A stretch of 64,000 nt of DNA from Archaeoglobus veneficus SNP6 (lineage in GTDB: Archaea > Halobacteriota > Archaeoglobi > Archaeoglobales > Archaeoglobaceae). The notes under the pieces were generated by a model that was not told the origin of the DNA, searched no databases, and saw nothing but the letters and a program-made list of their open reading frames with translations. Numbering within the stretch: the stretch's first letter is position 1; every line of letters begins with the position of its first letter. Shown piece after piece: positions 26,543 to 33,984 of the stretch. Both the position numbers and the translations under genes were made by a program. The stretch lies in NCBI RefSeq assembly GCF_000194625.1, contig NC_015320.1, forward strand, positions 372,001-436,000, read 5' to 3'.

Positions 26543-26929
26543 TCTCCTTTATCTTGCTACTCACTCCCCACTCCTGGTAGGATAAAAATGTTTGCATCGG
26601 ACGCATTCTATAATTAACATAATCTTCAACTCCACCTAAGTTCTTTTTGTAATACTCGTAGACGAAAATGGGAGTCAGATATTTTCTGGATTTTTTAATC
26701 TTCTTACTGATCTATTCTATAATTTCTCAATAGAGTTTACTACTGAGTTGATTGTAGTCTTCCGTGGATTAAATATTAGAATGCAATTTTAAGAAATATG
26801 TATAATAATATCTGTATGAATGACGAAAAAATGTAAGTGATTGCAAAATGTAATGATTTATATTGTGAAATCTACAGCAGTGGAGACAATATCGGTAATA
26901 GTAAATACTTGCAGTAAAAATCTAACATT
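26543..26929. other. AT-rich intergenic region
   Basis: 387 bases without a convincing gene. It holds scattered AT-rich promoter-like stretches (for example AATATTAGAATGCAATTTTAAG near 26770) and AATGTAA repeated near 26831 and 26850. It must contain the promoter of the three-gene cassette starting at 26930, perhaps near 26900 (AGTAAATACTTGCAG). Confidence 0.5.
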
Positions 26930-27793
26930 ATGTGGGTACGCCTCGGCAAGTACGATCATGATGATGCAATGGAGATCGTTTCTCATCTGAGAAAGGCGAA
27001 GATCAGGTGTGATGTAAAGCCGTTTATCGACTGGAACCTGAAGGAGAGGTATTACTTAAAGGGCAAATTCAGCGAATTAAAGAATTACGGCTTTAAGGAA
27101 GTTGAGAAGTGGGAAAAGTATATTGAAATACTCAGGAAAATACTCACTAAACCTCTCCCAATCAAGGAATTTGAGGAAAGGTTTCTCTCTGAGGTTAATC
27201 CTGAAAGGCATGCTCTCGTAAAGAAGTGCATCGAGCTTGTGGGGAGCGAGGTAGACCTGAGTAGGCTCAGAGAAGCAGGTATAGATCCTGCCGAGTTTGC
27301 GGACGGTCTCTGGGAGGAGCGCAACCTCATACTCGAGATATACGATATGCTCGAGATGAACGGAATAGAGATCGGGGAGTTCGTTGAGGGCAAGCTGCCC
27401 GAAGATCCGGAGCTTATAATTGAGCTTGAGGAGTACAAAGATGGGGCGAGAACACTGTACGAGCTTGAACTGTTCAAGGCTTGGGAGGTGTACGTGGATG
27501 CTGTAAGCGTCGCAGGTAACGTAAACTTCGACGAGGACTTTAAGATTCAGTACTGGGATGAGTTTATTCTTCTTGCCTCCATTGCGAGTATGATCGAGAG
27601 CTTTATGTCCTTCTTGTCTGAGAACCCTAAGACTGATATCGATGCACTCAAAGACCTCGAAAAGGGGTTTATAGAGGGGGAAGCTATTGATGTAGCAATT
27701 GAGGCGGAGGGAATTACTGAAGACATTATAAAGGCTCTCGAGGAAGTGGGTATGGTAAGGAGGAGAGGTAGAGTGGTGTTATGGCAGGATTGA
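26930..27793 (+). CDS. Hypothetical acidic protein, first gene of a three-gene cassette
   Basis: 287 residues, not recognised. The N-terminal 45 residues (MWVRLGKYDHDDAMEIVSHL, CDVKPFIDW) resemble a small alpha/beta domain as in regulators that read 'move the data' modules; the rest is helical and acidic, with repeated Glu-rich helices (KLPEDPELIIELEEYKDGAR). There is no signal or membrane segment. The 3' end overlaps the deoxyribosyltransferase-like gene by 13 bases, implying shared expression. The AT-rich upstream and its lack of a known family suggest an accessory gene. Confidence 0.6.
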   Translation: MWVRLGKYDHDDAMEIVSHLRKAKIRCDVKPFIDWNLKERYYLKGKFSELKNYGFKEVEKWEKYIEILRKILTKPLPIKEFEERFLSEVNPERHALVKKCIELVGSEVDLSRLREAGIDPAEFADGLWEERNLILEIYDMLEMNGIEIGEFVEGKLPEDPELIIELEEYKDGARTLYELELFKAWEVYVDAVSVAGNVNFDEDFKIQYWDEFILLASIASMIESFMSFLSENPKTDIDALKDLEKGFIEGEAIDVAIEAEGITEDIIKALEEVGMVRRRGRVVLWQD

Positions 27794-28215
27794 AGGTATT
27801 TCTCGCAGCCCCCTTCTTCTGTGAGGCGGAGAGGGAGTTCAATATAAAGGTTGCCGAGTTTCTCAGAGATAACGGGTTTGAGGTATGGATGGCTCAGGAA
27901 AACCCGTTCATATCTGACGGAAGCGAGGAAGAGAAGAGGAGAATTTTTGAGATGGATCTATCTGCGTTGAAGGGCTGCGACGCGGTTGTCGCAGTCCTCG
28001 ACGGCGAGTGCATAGATTCCGGGACAGCCTTCGAGCTCGGCTACGCGTACGCAATGGGAAAGCCCATTATAGGGATAAAGACGGATTACAGGACATTCTC
28101 ATCTATAGAGGGGCTAAATCTCATGATTGAAGTTGCCGTAAGGCTGATAAAGGCTTCAACGTTTGAAGAGCTGAAAGGGAGGCTGTTGGAGGCCTTAAGA
28201 GATGTTAAGCCTTGA
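27781..28215 (+). CDS. Nucleoside 2-deoxyribosyltransferase-like protein
   Basis: 144 residues. LKVFLAAPFFCEAEREFNIKVAEFLRDNG opens the Rossmann-like fold. DLSALKGCDAVVAVLDGECIDSGTAFELGYAYAMGKPIIGIKTD carries the family's Asp and the nucleophilic Glu in the FELGYA motif. These enzymes cleave or exchange the N-glycosidic bond of deoxynucleosides or deoxynucleotides; the fold is also used for NAD or nucleotide hydrolysis in defence proteins. It overlaps both neighbours (13 and 14 bases), so it is part of one cassette with the unknown and ArcS-like genes. Confidence 0.85.
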   Translation: MAGLKVFLAAPFFCEAEREFNIKVAEFLRDNGFEVWMAQENPFISDGSEEEKRRIFEMDLSALKGCDAVVAVLDGECIDSGTAFELGYAYAMGKPIIGIKTDYRTFSSIEGLNLMIEVAVRLIKASTFEELKGRLLEALRDVKP

Positions 28216-28846
28216 ACAAGCGTTAAAACTCAATCCCGGATTGAATCCAAAGCTTTTCCTTCCTTCGCCAGAAGACGTTCTCAGAATTCTGGAGGAGGAG
28301 CCGGTTAAGAGCTGGCTGGAGTTCATTGCCAATGAGCATGTGGCTCCGAAAAGGGAGGTACTTTTGCTCGTTCCCTGCACGGCTAAAAAGCCCTATGATC
28401 CCCCTCGCGATGAACTGCATTGCAGACTTCTTGAGCTTGAGAAAACGTATGACCTTTATCTTGTTTCCGTTTCCGAGCCTCTCGCTTTAGAGCCGAGGGA
28501 ATACTGGGACTTCCGCTGGAGGGGGCACAATCTGATCTATGATGCACCATTCTTTCCGTGGATTGAGCGCTATGGCTACAAATGGAGTGATGAGATAGCT
28601 GAAAAGGTGTGGAGTAGGCTTGCTGATGTGGCAAAAGCATGGCAGAAGAGAAACAACCACTTTGAACGAGTTATTTGCTTTGCAACACCCAACTCCGGTT
28701 ACAGAAGGATAGTGGAGAAGATGCATGTTGATGTATTTGTTCCGGATTTTGAACCAGACATTGACGTGAGCTACGAAGAAAATACGGATTTGATTTACAC
28801 TCATCCTGACGTCTGGAGGAGTTTGCTGGATGCGCTGACCTTATGA
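28202..28846 (+). CDS. ArcS/DUF5591-like protein
   Basis: 214 residues. VLLLVPCTAKKPYDPPRDELHCRLLELE and LVSVSEPLALEPREYWDF, then NLIYDAPFFPWI, match the core domain of archaeosine synthase (ArcS) with its PC.AKKPY signature; the TGT-like and PUA parts of full ArcS are absent. ArcS converts preQ0 in tRNA to archaeosine. This short stand-alone form may act on another deazapurine or nucleobase. Together with the deoxyribosyltransferase-like gene it points to nucleobase chemistry (inference). Confidence 0.7.
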   Translation: MLSLEQALKLNPGLNPKLFLPSPEDVLRILEEEPVKSWLEFIANEHVAPKREVLLLVPCTAKKPYDPPRDELHCRLLELEKTYDLYLVSVSEPLALEPREYWDFRWRGHNLIYDAPFFPWIERYGYKWSDEIAEKVWSRLADVAKAWQKRNNHFERVICFATPNSGYRRIVEKMHVDVFVPDFEPDIDVSYEENTDLIYTHPDVWRSLLDALTL

Positions 28847-28927
28847 TTGCTGAGATACGTCATCAACTTCTATTTTCCCAGCTTATTCTGACATACTTCT
28901 ATACTCTCACCAGTTGAATGTTTAGTG

Positions 28928-28943
28928 TGTGTTTACAAACACA
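28928..28943. promoter_or_regulatory. 16-bp palindrome upstream of the cytochrome gene
   Basis: TGTGTTT-AC-AAACACA is an inverted repeat with perfect 7-base arms, placed just before an AT-rich box (AAGATTTATG, about 28947-28956) and 39 bases before the start codon. It overlaps the likely BRE/TATA position, so a bound dimeric regulator could repress or activate the cytochrome gene. Confidence 0.55.
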
Positions 28944-28981
28944 AGAAAGATTTATGTTGGAAGTAGCAAATAAAAAATAGT

Positions 28982-30619
28982 ATGCGCCTCATACCGGTTC
29001 TCGTACTGATTCTTGCACTCTTAATGGCCGCATGTGCTGAAAAGCCAGAACCTGTTGGGAAGGCGGAAACAGTAAAACCAACTGTGAAGCCCATTGAAAG
29101 GGAAACACTTTATGAAAAAGCCGAGGAAAGAACGCTCTCGACTGCAACCACCTCTTTATTCGCAGCATCGGGCAACTGCGAGTTCTGCCACAATGGATTG
29201 GTGGACAGAGATGGAAACGATGTATCCATAGTCAATGACTGGAGCCAAACCATGATGTCAAACAGCGCAAGGGACGCACTCTGGCAGGCGAAGGTGAGCT
29301 CGGAGGTGAGCAGGAATCCACATCTGAGAGAAGTGATTGAGGAGAAGTGTGCAGCATGCCATATGCCCATGGCGAAGGTTCAGGCAAAGGTTGACGGGAA
29401 AACAATTGCTGTTCTGGACGGATTTCTTAAGGATGGCGAGCTGCACGAAATTGCGATGGATGGTGTGTCGTGCACACTCTGCCACCAGATTCAGGATGTG
29501 AATTTTGGTAAGGAAGAGAGTTTCAGCGGTGGCTATGTTATAGACACGGAAACACCAAAGCCCGACAGAACGATATTTGGCCCCTTTAAAGAGCCTGCAA
29601 TGGCGCTGATGATGAAGAACCACGTTGGCTACACACCTGAATTTGGCAGCCATGTCGAGGAGTCGGAGCTGTGTGCTGTGTGTCATACGCTCTATACGCC
29701 TTACCTCGACTCTAACGGTAGTGTTGCCGGTGTTTTCCCCGAACAGACTGCTTACCTGGAGCTGCTTCACAGCAGCGTGAATAAGAGCTGTCAGGATTGT
29801 CATATGCCCAAAACTGATGGTGTCAGGATATCTTCGCGGCCCATGAATCCAAATATGCTTCCCGAAAGGTCACCATTTGGCAAACACCACTTTGCTGGAG
29901 GCAACGTACCGATGCTTCAAGCTTTAGGCTGCTACACTGGAGCTGAAAGAACGATGGAGCAGTTGAGAACTGCCGCCACTCTTACCATAGAGAGCGCAGC
30001 TAAAAAGGGAGACGAGATAGAAGTTATTGTGAAGGTTGAAAACAAAGCCGGGCACAAGTTCCCGACTGGTTTTCCATCGAGAAGGGCATGGATACATTTG
30101 AAGGTTGTTGATAAAGATGGAAACGTGGTATTCGAGTCCGGCAAACCCGACAGCGATGGCCGCATTTCTGGATGCGATTCGGACGAAGGGAAGGGTTACG
30201 AGCAGCATTACGACGTAATAACGAGGAGCGATGAAGTGGAGGTGTACGAATCGGTGATGGTTGATACGGAAGGGCAGGTTACCTACACGCTGCTGAAAGG
30301 AGCGAGGTACATCAAAGACAACAGACTGCTACCCTATGGCTTCGACAAGACAACGGCAAGCGAGGATATAGCAGTTCACGGCAAGGCTGCGGAAGACTTG
30401 AACTTTGTTAGAGGGGGTGACGAGGTTAAATACATCGTGAAAACATCGGGCAGTGGCCCGTACAGGGTTTATGCAGAACTGCTCTACCAGCCGGCTTCAT
30501 ATCCCTTTATCGCTGATCTGCAGAAAGACGATACGGAGTATGTGGAGAAGTTTTTAGCAGATTTTGCCAGCGTTGAAAAGACAATAGCAGTATCGTCGGC
30601 CGAAGCTGTCGTAGAATAA
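28982..30619 (+). CDS. Pentaheme c-type cytochrome, lipoprotein
   Basis: 545 residues with a lipoprotein signal (VLILALLMAAC). Five CxxCH heme sites are present: CEFCH (residue 66), CAACH, CTLCH, CAVCH and CQDCH, within the first 290 residues. The C-terminal part is a beta domain beginning near VIVKVENKAGHKFPTGFPSRRAWIHLKV, a stretch shared by many multiheme cytochromes of iron and sulfur reducers. It is probably an extracytoplasmic electron carrier or terminal reductase component. No partner gene is adjacent; T-rich sequence follows the stop. Confidence 0.88.
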   Translation: MRLIPVLVLILALLMAACAEKPEPVGKAETVKPTVKPIERETLYEKAEERTLSTATTSLFAASGNCEFCHNGLVDRDGNDVSIVNDWSQTMMSNSARDALWQAKVSSEVSRNPHLREVIEEKCAACHMPMAKVQAKVDGKTIAVLDGFLKDGELHEIAMDGVSCTLCHQIQDVNFGKEESFSGGYVIDTETPKPDRTIFGPFKEPAMALMMKNHVGYTPEFGSHVEESELCAVCHTLYTPYLDSNGSVAGVFPEQTAYLELLHSSVNKSCQDCHMPKTDGVRISSRPMNPNMLPERSPFGKHHFAGGNVPMLQALGCYTGAERTMEQLRTAATLTIESAAKKGDEIEVIVKVENKAGHKFPTGFPSRRAWIHLKVVDKDGNVVFESGKPDSDGRISGCDSDEGKGYEQHYDVITRSDEVEVYESVMVDTEGQVTYTLLKGARYIKDNRLLPYGFDKTTASEDIAVHGKAAEDLNFVRGGDEVKYIVKTSGSGPYRVYAELLYQPASYPFIADLQKDDTEYVEKFLADFASVEKTIAVSSAEAVVE

Positions 30620-30656
30620 TTTTGCTAATTTTTACTTTTTTGTCGAAGTGAAACAC

Positions 30657-31981
30657 CTAAGTCTCTGTAATATCCTCCAGGTCATAGATCAAATAACCAA
30701 GCTCTATTAACTTCTTTTTTCCATCAATCTTCCTCGCTATTAGTCCATATTTCTTTTCCCCGCCAACTCTAACTTCTTCGGCTTTTCCTCCAATTCTCGC
30801 AGAATTCTCGCAGCTTCTCCATAACTCAGGTCTTTCCATTTCACCTCAAAAAAGTACGTTTCCTTTCCCAGCCCAACAAGGTCTATTTCAACGTCTTTAT
30901 ACCACCACCTACCCACCGGACACCTTAACCTGGAAACCAAAAACTCCGCTGCAACGTCTTCAAAAGCCTGTCCCACGAAAGCATTGAACTGATCTTTTAT
31001 AAGATCCAGAACGTAATCGATCTCATTCATCTCGAGAAAGCTCCTGTTGGGATACACGTATCTGAACCAGAATCTGTAGAAGTTATCTGCAATTCTGTAT
31101 ATTGCTCTTCTCGACTTCTTTTCCGTGACAGGAATTGTTCTTTTAATAATTCCAATTTGCTCCAGAGTCATTAAATACTTGGGAAGCTTGTTCTGTGGAA
31201 CTCTGCTCTTGTCTGAAATTTCTCCAAATCTGGTTGCCCCTTCTGCAATGGCGTTAAGAATTGCAAAGTAGCGGGAATAATCTTTGAACTCCTCAAAAAG
31301 CAAATTCATCGGCTCGTTGTAAAGAAAGCTTGTTCTGCTCAAAATCTTATTTTTTATGTTTGTCATGATGTCCGTGTCTTCAAACTCTTCCAGATACCTT
31401 GGCACTCCACCAAGAACTGCGTAAACTTCTACGAGCTCCCTTGCGGAGTAGTTGGGAAAGAACTCCTTTATATCTGCGAATTTCAACGGTTTTACTTCCA
31501 GTTCAGCTGTTTTTCTGCCATAGAGTGCACTTCCATAGCCCAGAGAAATTTTGTAAATAGTCGAAATAGTAGAGCCGCAGAGGATCATCATTATTTTCGA
31601 GTTCCTGAGAACTTCCCACCACCTCTGCAGTATGGTTGGGAAGGCTTTGTCCACCTTGTACAGGTACTGAAACTCATCCAGAACAACCACGACTCTTTCA
31701 TCTACTGCGCTCAGAAACTCAAAGAAGTCATCCCAGTTATCGAATCTGACAAAGCGGTACTGTCTCGAAACAACTCTGGAAAATGAATCCAGAATGTTCT
31801 CGGAAACGTCTGCAATCAGATAAATGTGCTTTTTATCCTTAACGAACTCCTGGAGTAGTCTCGTTTTCCCTACTCTCCTTCTTCCGTAAACGACAATAAG
31901 CTCAGCTCTGCCGGATTCGTATCTCTGCCTGAGAAAGTCCAGTTCAAACGTTCTGTTTACAAACATACTTTGAGGCATCAT
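30657..31981 (-). pseudogene. Archaeal ATPase (AAA, DUF234 C-terminus), frameshifted
   Basis: The long frame (30740-31981, 413 residues) has Walker A YGRRRVGKTRLL, Walker B VVVVLDEFQYL and the winged-helix and DUF234 parts (DVEIDLVGLGKETYFFEVKWKD). It leaves the family frame after ELEEK. The expected ending (AEEVRVGGEKKYGLIARKI) is present one base out of phase in the frame ending at 30657. The shift maps to the A4 run (plus-strand T4, 30783-30786); one extra A would restore a protein of about 440 residues. Whether mutation or assembly error cannot be told. It is flanked by its own AT-rich promoter region and not in an operon. Confidence 0.8.
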
Positions 31982-32020
31982 ACTTTAGAGTATGTTATTT
32001 TTTAATAAGGATTTAGGTTT

Positions 32021-32130
32021 GCTTGGACGGTACTATACAATAACACCAAGCGCTTTTGCTTGTCGAAAGGGATAGTCGATGAGCTTCGGTATAGTTCCTA
32101 TCCAGCACACAAAACCCGCTACCTTTTTTT
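32021..32130 (+). ncRNA. Candidate structured RNA or leader before the tRNA-binding protein gene
   Basis: Downstream of a TATA-like box (TTTTTTAATAAGG, 31998-32010) lie two hairpins, GCTTGG/CCAAGC (32021-32026, 32046-32051) and GGATAG/CTATCC (32070-32075, 32098-32103). A seven-T run follows at 32124-32130, then the next gene. This could be a short terminated RNA or an attenuating leader. No known family is recognised. Confidence 0.35.
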
Positions 32131-32152
32131 AGCCCCTTGCCAACAACCAAAC

Positions 32153-32785
32153 ATGGACACCTCGCAGGATTTCAGGATAAGGATGGCTGAAAAAGCAATT
32201 GCAGAACTCGAGAAGCTCATGCAGAACGTCAAGGTTCAGAGACGCAAGGAATTCCTCAAAGAGCTGAAGACAATGCAGAGCTACGTTCAGGTAGTCAAGT
32301 ACTCTTACATGCCTCCTGAACAGCTTGCACAGCTTTCTGAATTCTCAAACCTCGTAAAGAAGGCCTGGGAGATTAGGAATGCCATAAAAAACGCAGAGAA
32401 GGATTTTAACTACGTTCAGGCAAACTACTGGCTCGAATACGTTGAAAGCCTGCCAGTACTCATGACGAGAGGCGAGATAAGCAGGGCTTACGAAGCGATC
32501 AGATACTTCAGCGGCGAGATAACCAACAGGGTTGAGATTGGCGGCCTGTGGCTCTGCACATTTGATTGCAACTTCAGGCTCGATGTAGTTACGAACAGCG
32601 AGGCGTTTAAGCCGGGAAGGTATGCGGTTGTAGCATATCTCCCGCCGAGAAGGTTTGGCGATGTTGTAAGCGAGGGGATGTTCGTTGATGCAGATCTGGG
32701 AAAGAAAGGGGAGTTGAGCATAGATGAGATAAGAGGACTCGATGCAGGAGAGGTTGAGGCGATAATCCTCAACATCCTCTCTTAG
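32153..32785 (+). CDS. tRNA-binding-domain (EMAPII/OB-fold) protein
   Basis: 210 residues from the ATG at 32153; in-frame codons upstream run through the putative leader hairpins and do not look coding. The N-terminal half is helical (EKAIAELEKLMQNVKVQRRKEFLKEL). The C-terminal half matches the tRNA-binding OB-fold of Arc1/EMAPII/MetRS type (LDVVTNSEAF, AVVAYLPPRRFGDVVSEGMFVDA). Such archaeal proteins may assist aminoacyl-tRNA synthetases. It converges with the radical SAM gene, the two stop codons overlapping (TTAG). Confidence 0.75.
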   Translation: MDTSQDFRIRMAEKAIAELEKLMQNVKVQRRKEFLKELKTMQSYVQVVKYSYMPPEQLAQLSEFSNLVKKAWEIRNAIKNAEKDFNYVQANYWLEYVESLPVLMTRGEISRAYEAIRYFSGEITNRVEIGGLWLCTFDCNFRLDVVTNSEAFKPGRYAVVAYLPPRRFGDVVSEGMFVDADLGKKGELSIDEIRGLDAGEVEAIILNILS

Positions 32786-33960
32786 GGCTTTATCAGTTCG
32801 AATTTGCCAGGCTTGTATATGCATCTCGGCTCTGCAGCAAGGTAATCGCCAGTCATTGCGTAGGCTCTTGCCCTCGATCCCCCGCAGAGGTAGCGGAACT
32901 CACATCTGCCACACTTCCCCTTCAGCTTTTCCGGATCTTTCAAGTCCTGAAATATCTTCGATTTAGAGTATATCTCCTTTAAACTCGTCTCTCTTACATT
33001 CCCAGCAACGATGGGCAGGAAGCCGCTGGGATATACCTCGCCGACGTGGCTTATGAAGAACATGCCTCTGCCATCTGTTATGCCCATCATCCTTCTTATG
33101 CCGTCTGCTGCAAGGCTCCTTCCGTGGGCTCCTGCAACTATGGGCTTGCTGTTACCTTCTATTCCCAGCTCATCCTCAATTTCGTCAAGTTTTGCCCTCA
33201 GTTCGTAGTAAAGTTCTCCAAACTCCGGCTGGATGCCCTTGTCCCTCATGTACTCGATCCTTCGCAGGTGCGTAGCAGCGGAGCTCTTAATGTTGAGCGG
33301 GGTTTCTTTGCCAACATCGTAAAGCCAGTTGAGAATGTCCTCAAATTGCTGGGCGGTGGGCATGTATTCTGCTTTGGCTCTCCCTGTCGGAACGACAAAG
33401 AAAACATCCCAGAGTGCAACCTCCTTTTCGATGCATATTTTTACGAGTTTTGGCAGATCTGACATGTTGAAAGTTGTGACGGTTGTATTTATCTGCCTCG
33501 AAATTTCGAGTTCCTTAGCCATGTCCAAGATTTCCATGCTCGTTTCAAATGTCCCCCTTATTCCACGGAAATAGTCGTGGATCTCTGCCCTGCTGCCGTC
33601 GAGGCTTATGGCTATTCTCGCAATGCCTGCATCCTTCATCTTCTCGAGTTTCTCTCTCGTTGCAAGTGTGGTTCCGCTGAAAGCTATGGCGGTCCTTATG
33701 CCCTTCGAAGTCGCTTTGCTGACTATATCGAAGACGTCATCTCTCATCAGAGGATCGCCGCCGGTTATGACAACAAGGGGGTAAGGCTTTCCGAACTCGG
33801 TTATCTGCTCAATGACGTTGAAAGCTTCCTCGGTCGTCAGTTCGTTGGGGTGTCTTTCCTTCTGTGCTCTCGCTCTGCAGTGCTTGCAGGCAAGCATGCA
33901 TGCTCTTGTAAGCTCCCAGAATATTATGAAGGGCTTCTCCCTGATGTCAAAGTTATGCAT
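32782..33960 (-). CDS. Radical SAM / SPASM protein of the heme-biosynthesis-like subfamily
   Basis: 392 residues. The radical SAM cluster is CMLACKHC in FIIFWELTRACMLACKHCRARAQ. GITGGDPLMR-like VITGGDPLM and ISLDGS are the SAM-binding elements. The C-terminal SPASM region is CGRCEFRYLCGGSRARAYAMTGDYLAAEP plus a final Cys. This is the layout of AhbC/AhbD/NirJ relatives, but the Ser in CGGSRAR (Cys in heme synthase AhbD and NirJ) places it in a sister family often seen in archaea and actinobacteria. A role in heme or peptide modification is possible. Not in the hem cluster. Confidence 0.75.
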   Translation of the reverse strand: MHNFDIREKPFIIFWELTRACMLACKHCRARAQKERHPNELTTEEAFNVIEQITEFGKPYPLVVITGGDPLMRDDVFDIVSKATSKGIRTAIAFSGTTLATREKLEKMKDAGIARIAISLDGSRAEIHDYFRGIRGTFETSMEILDMAKELEISRQINTTVTTFNMSDLPKLVKICIEKEVALWDVFFVVPTGRAKAEYMPTAQQFEDILNWLYDVGKETPLNIKSSAATHLRRIEYMRDKGIQPEFGELYYELRAKLDEIEDELGIEGNSKPIVAGAHGRSLAADGIRRMMGITDGRGMFFISHVGEVYPSGFLPIVAGNVRETSLKEIYSKSKIFQDLKDPEKLKGKCGRCEFRYLCGGSRARAYAMTGDYLAAEPRCIYKPGKFELIKP

Positions 33961-33984
33961 AACCAGTGCTTTGTACAGAAGGAT

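Noticed and set aside
30657-30839. Separate 60-codon gene after the archaeal ATPase
   Set aside because: Its translation is the missing C-terminus of the ATPase in the shifted frame, so it is part of the same broken gene.
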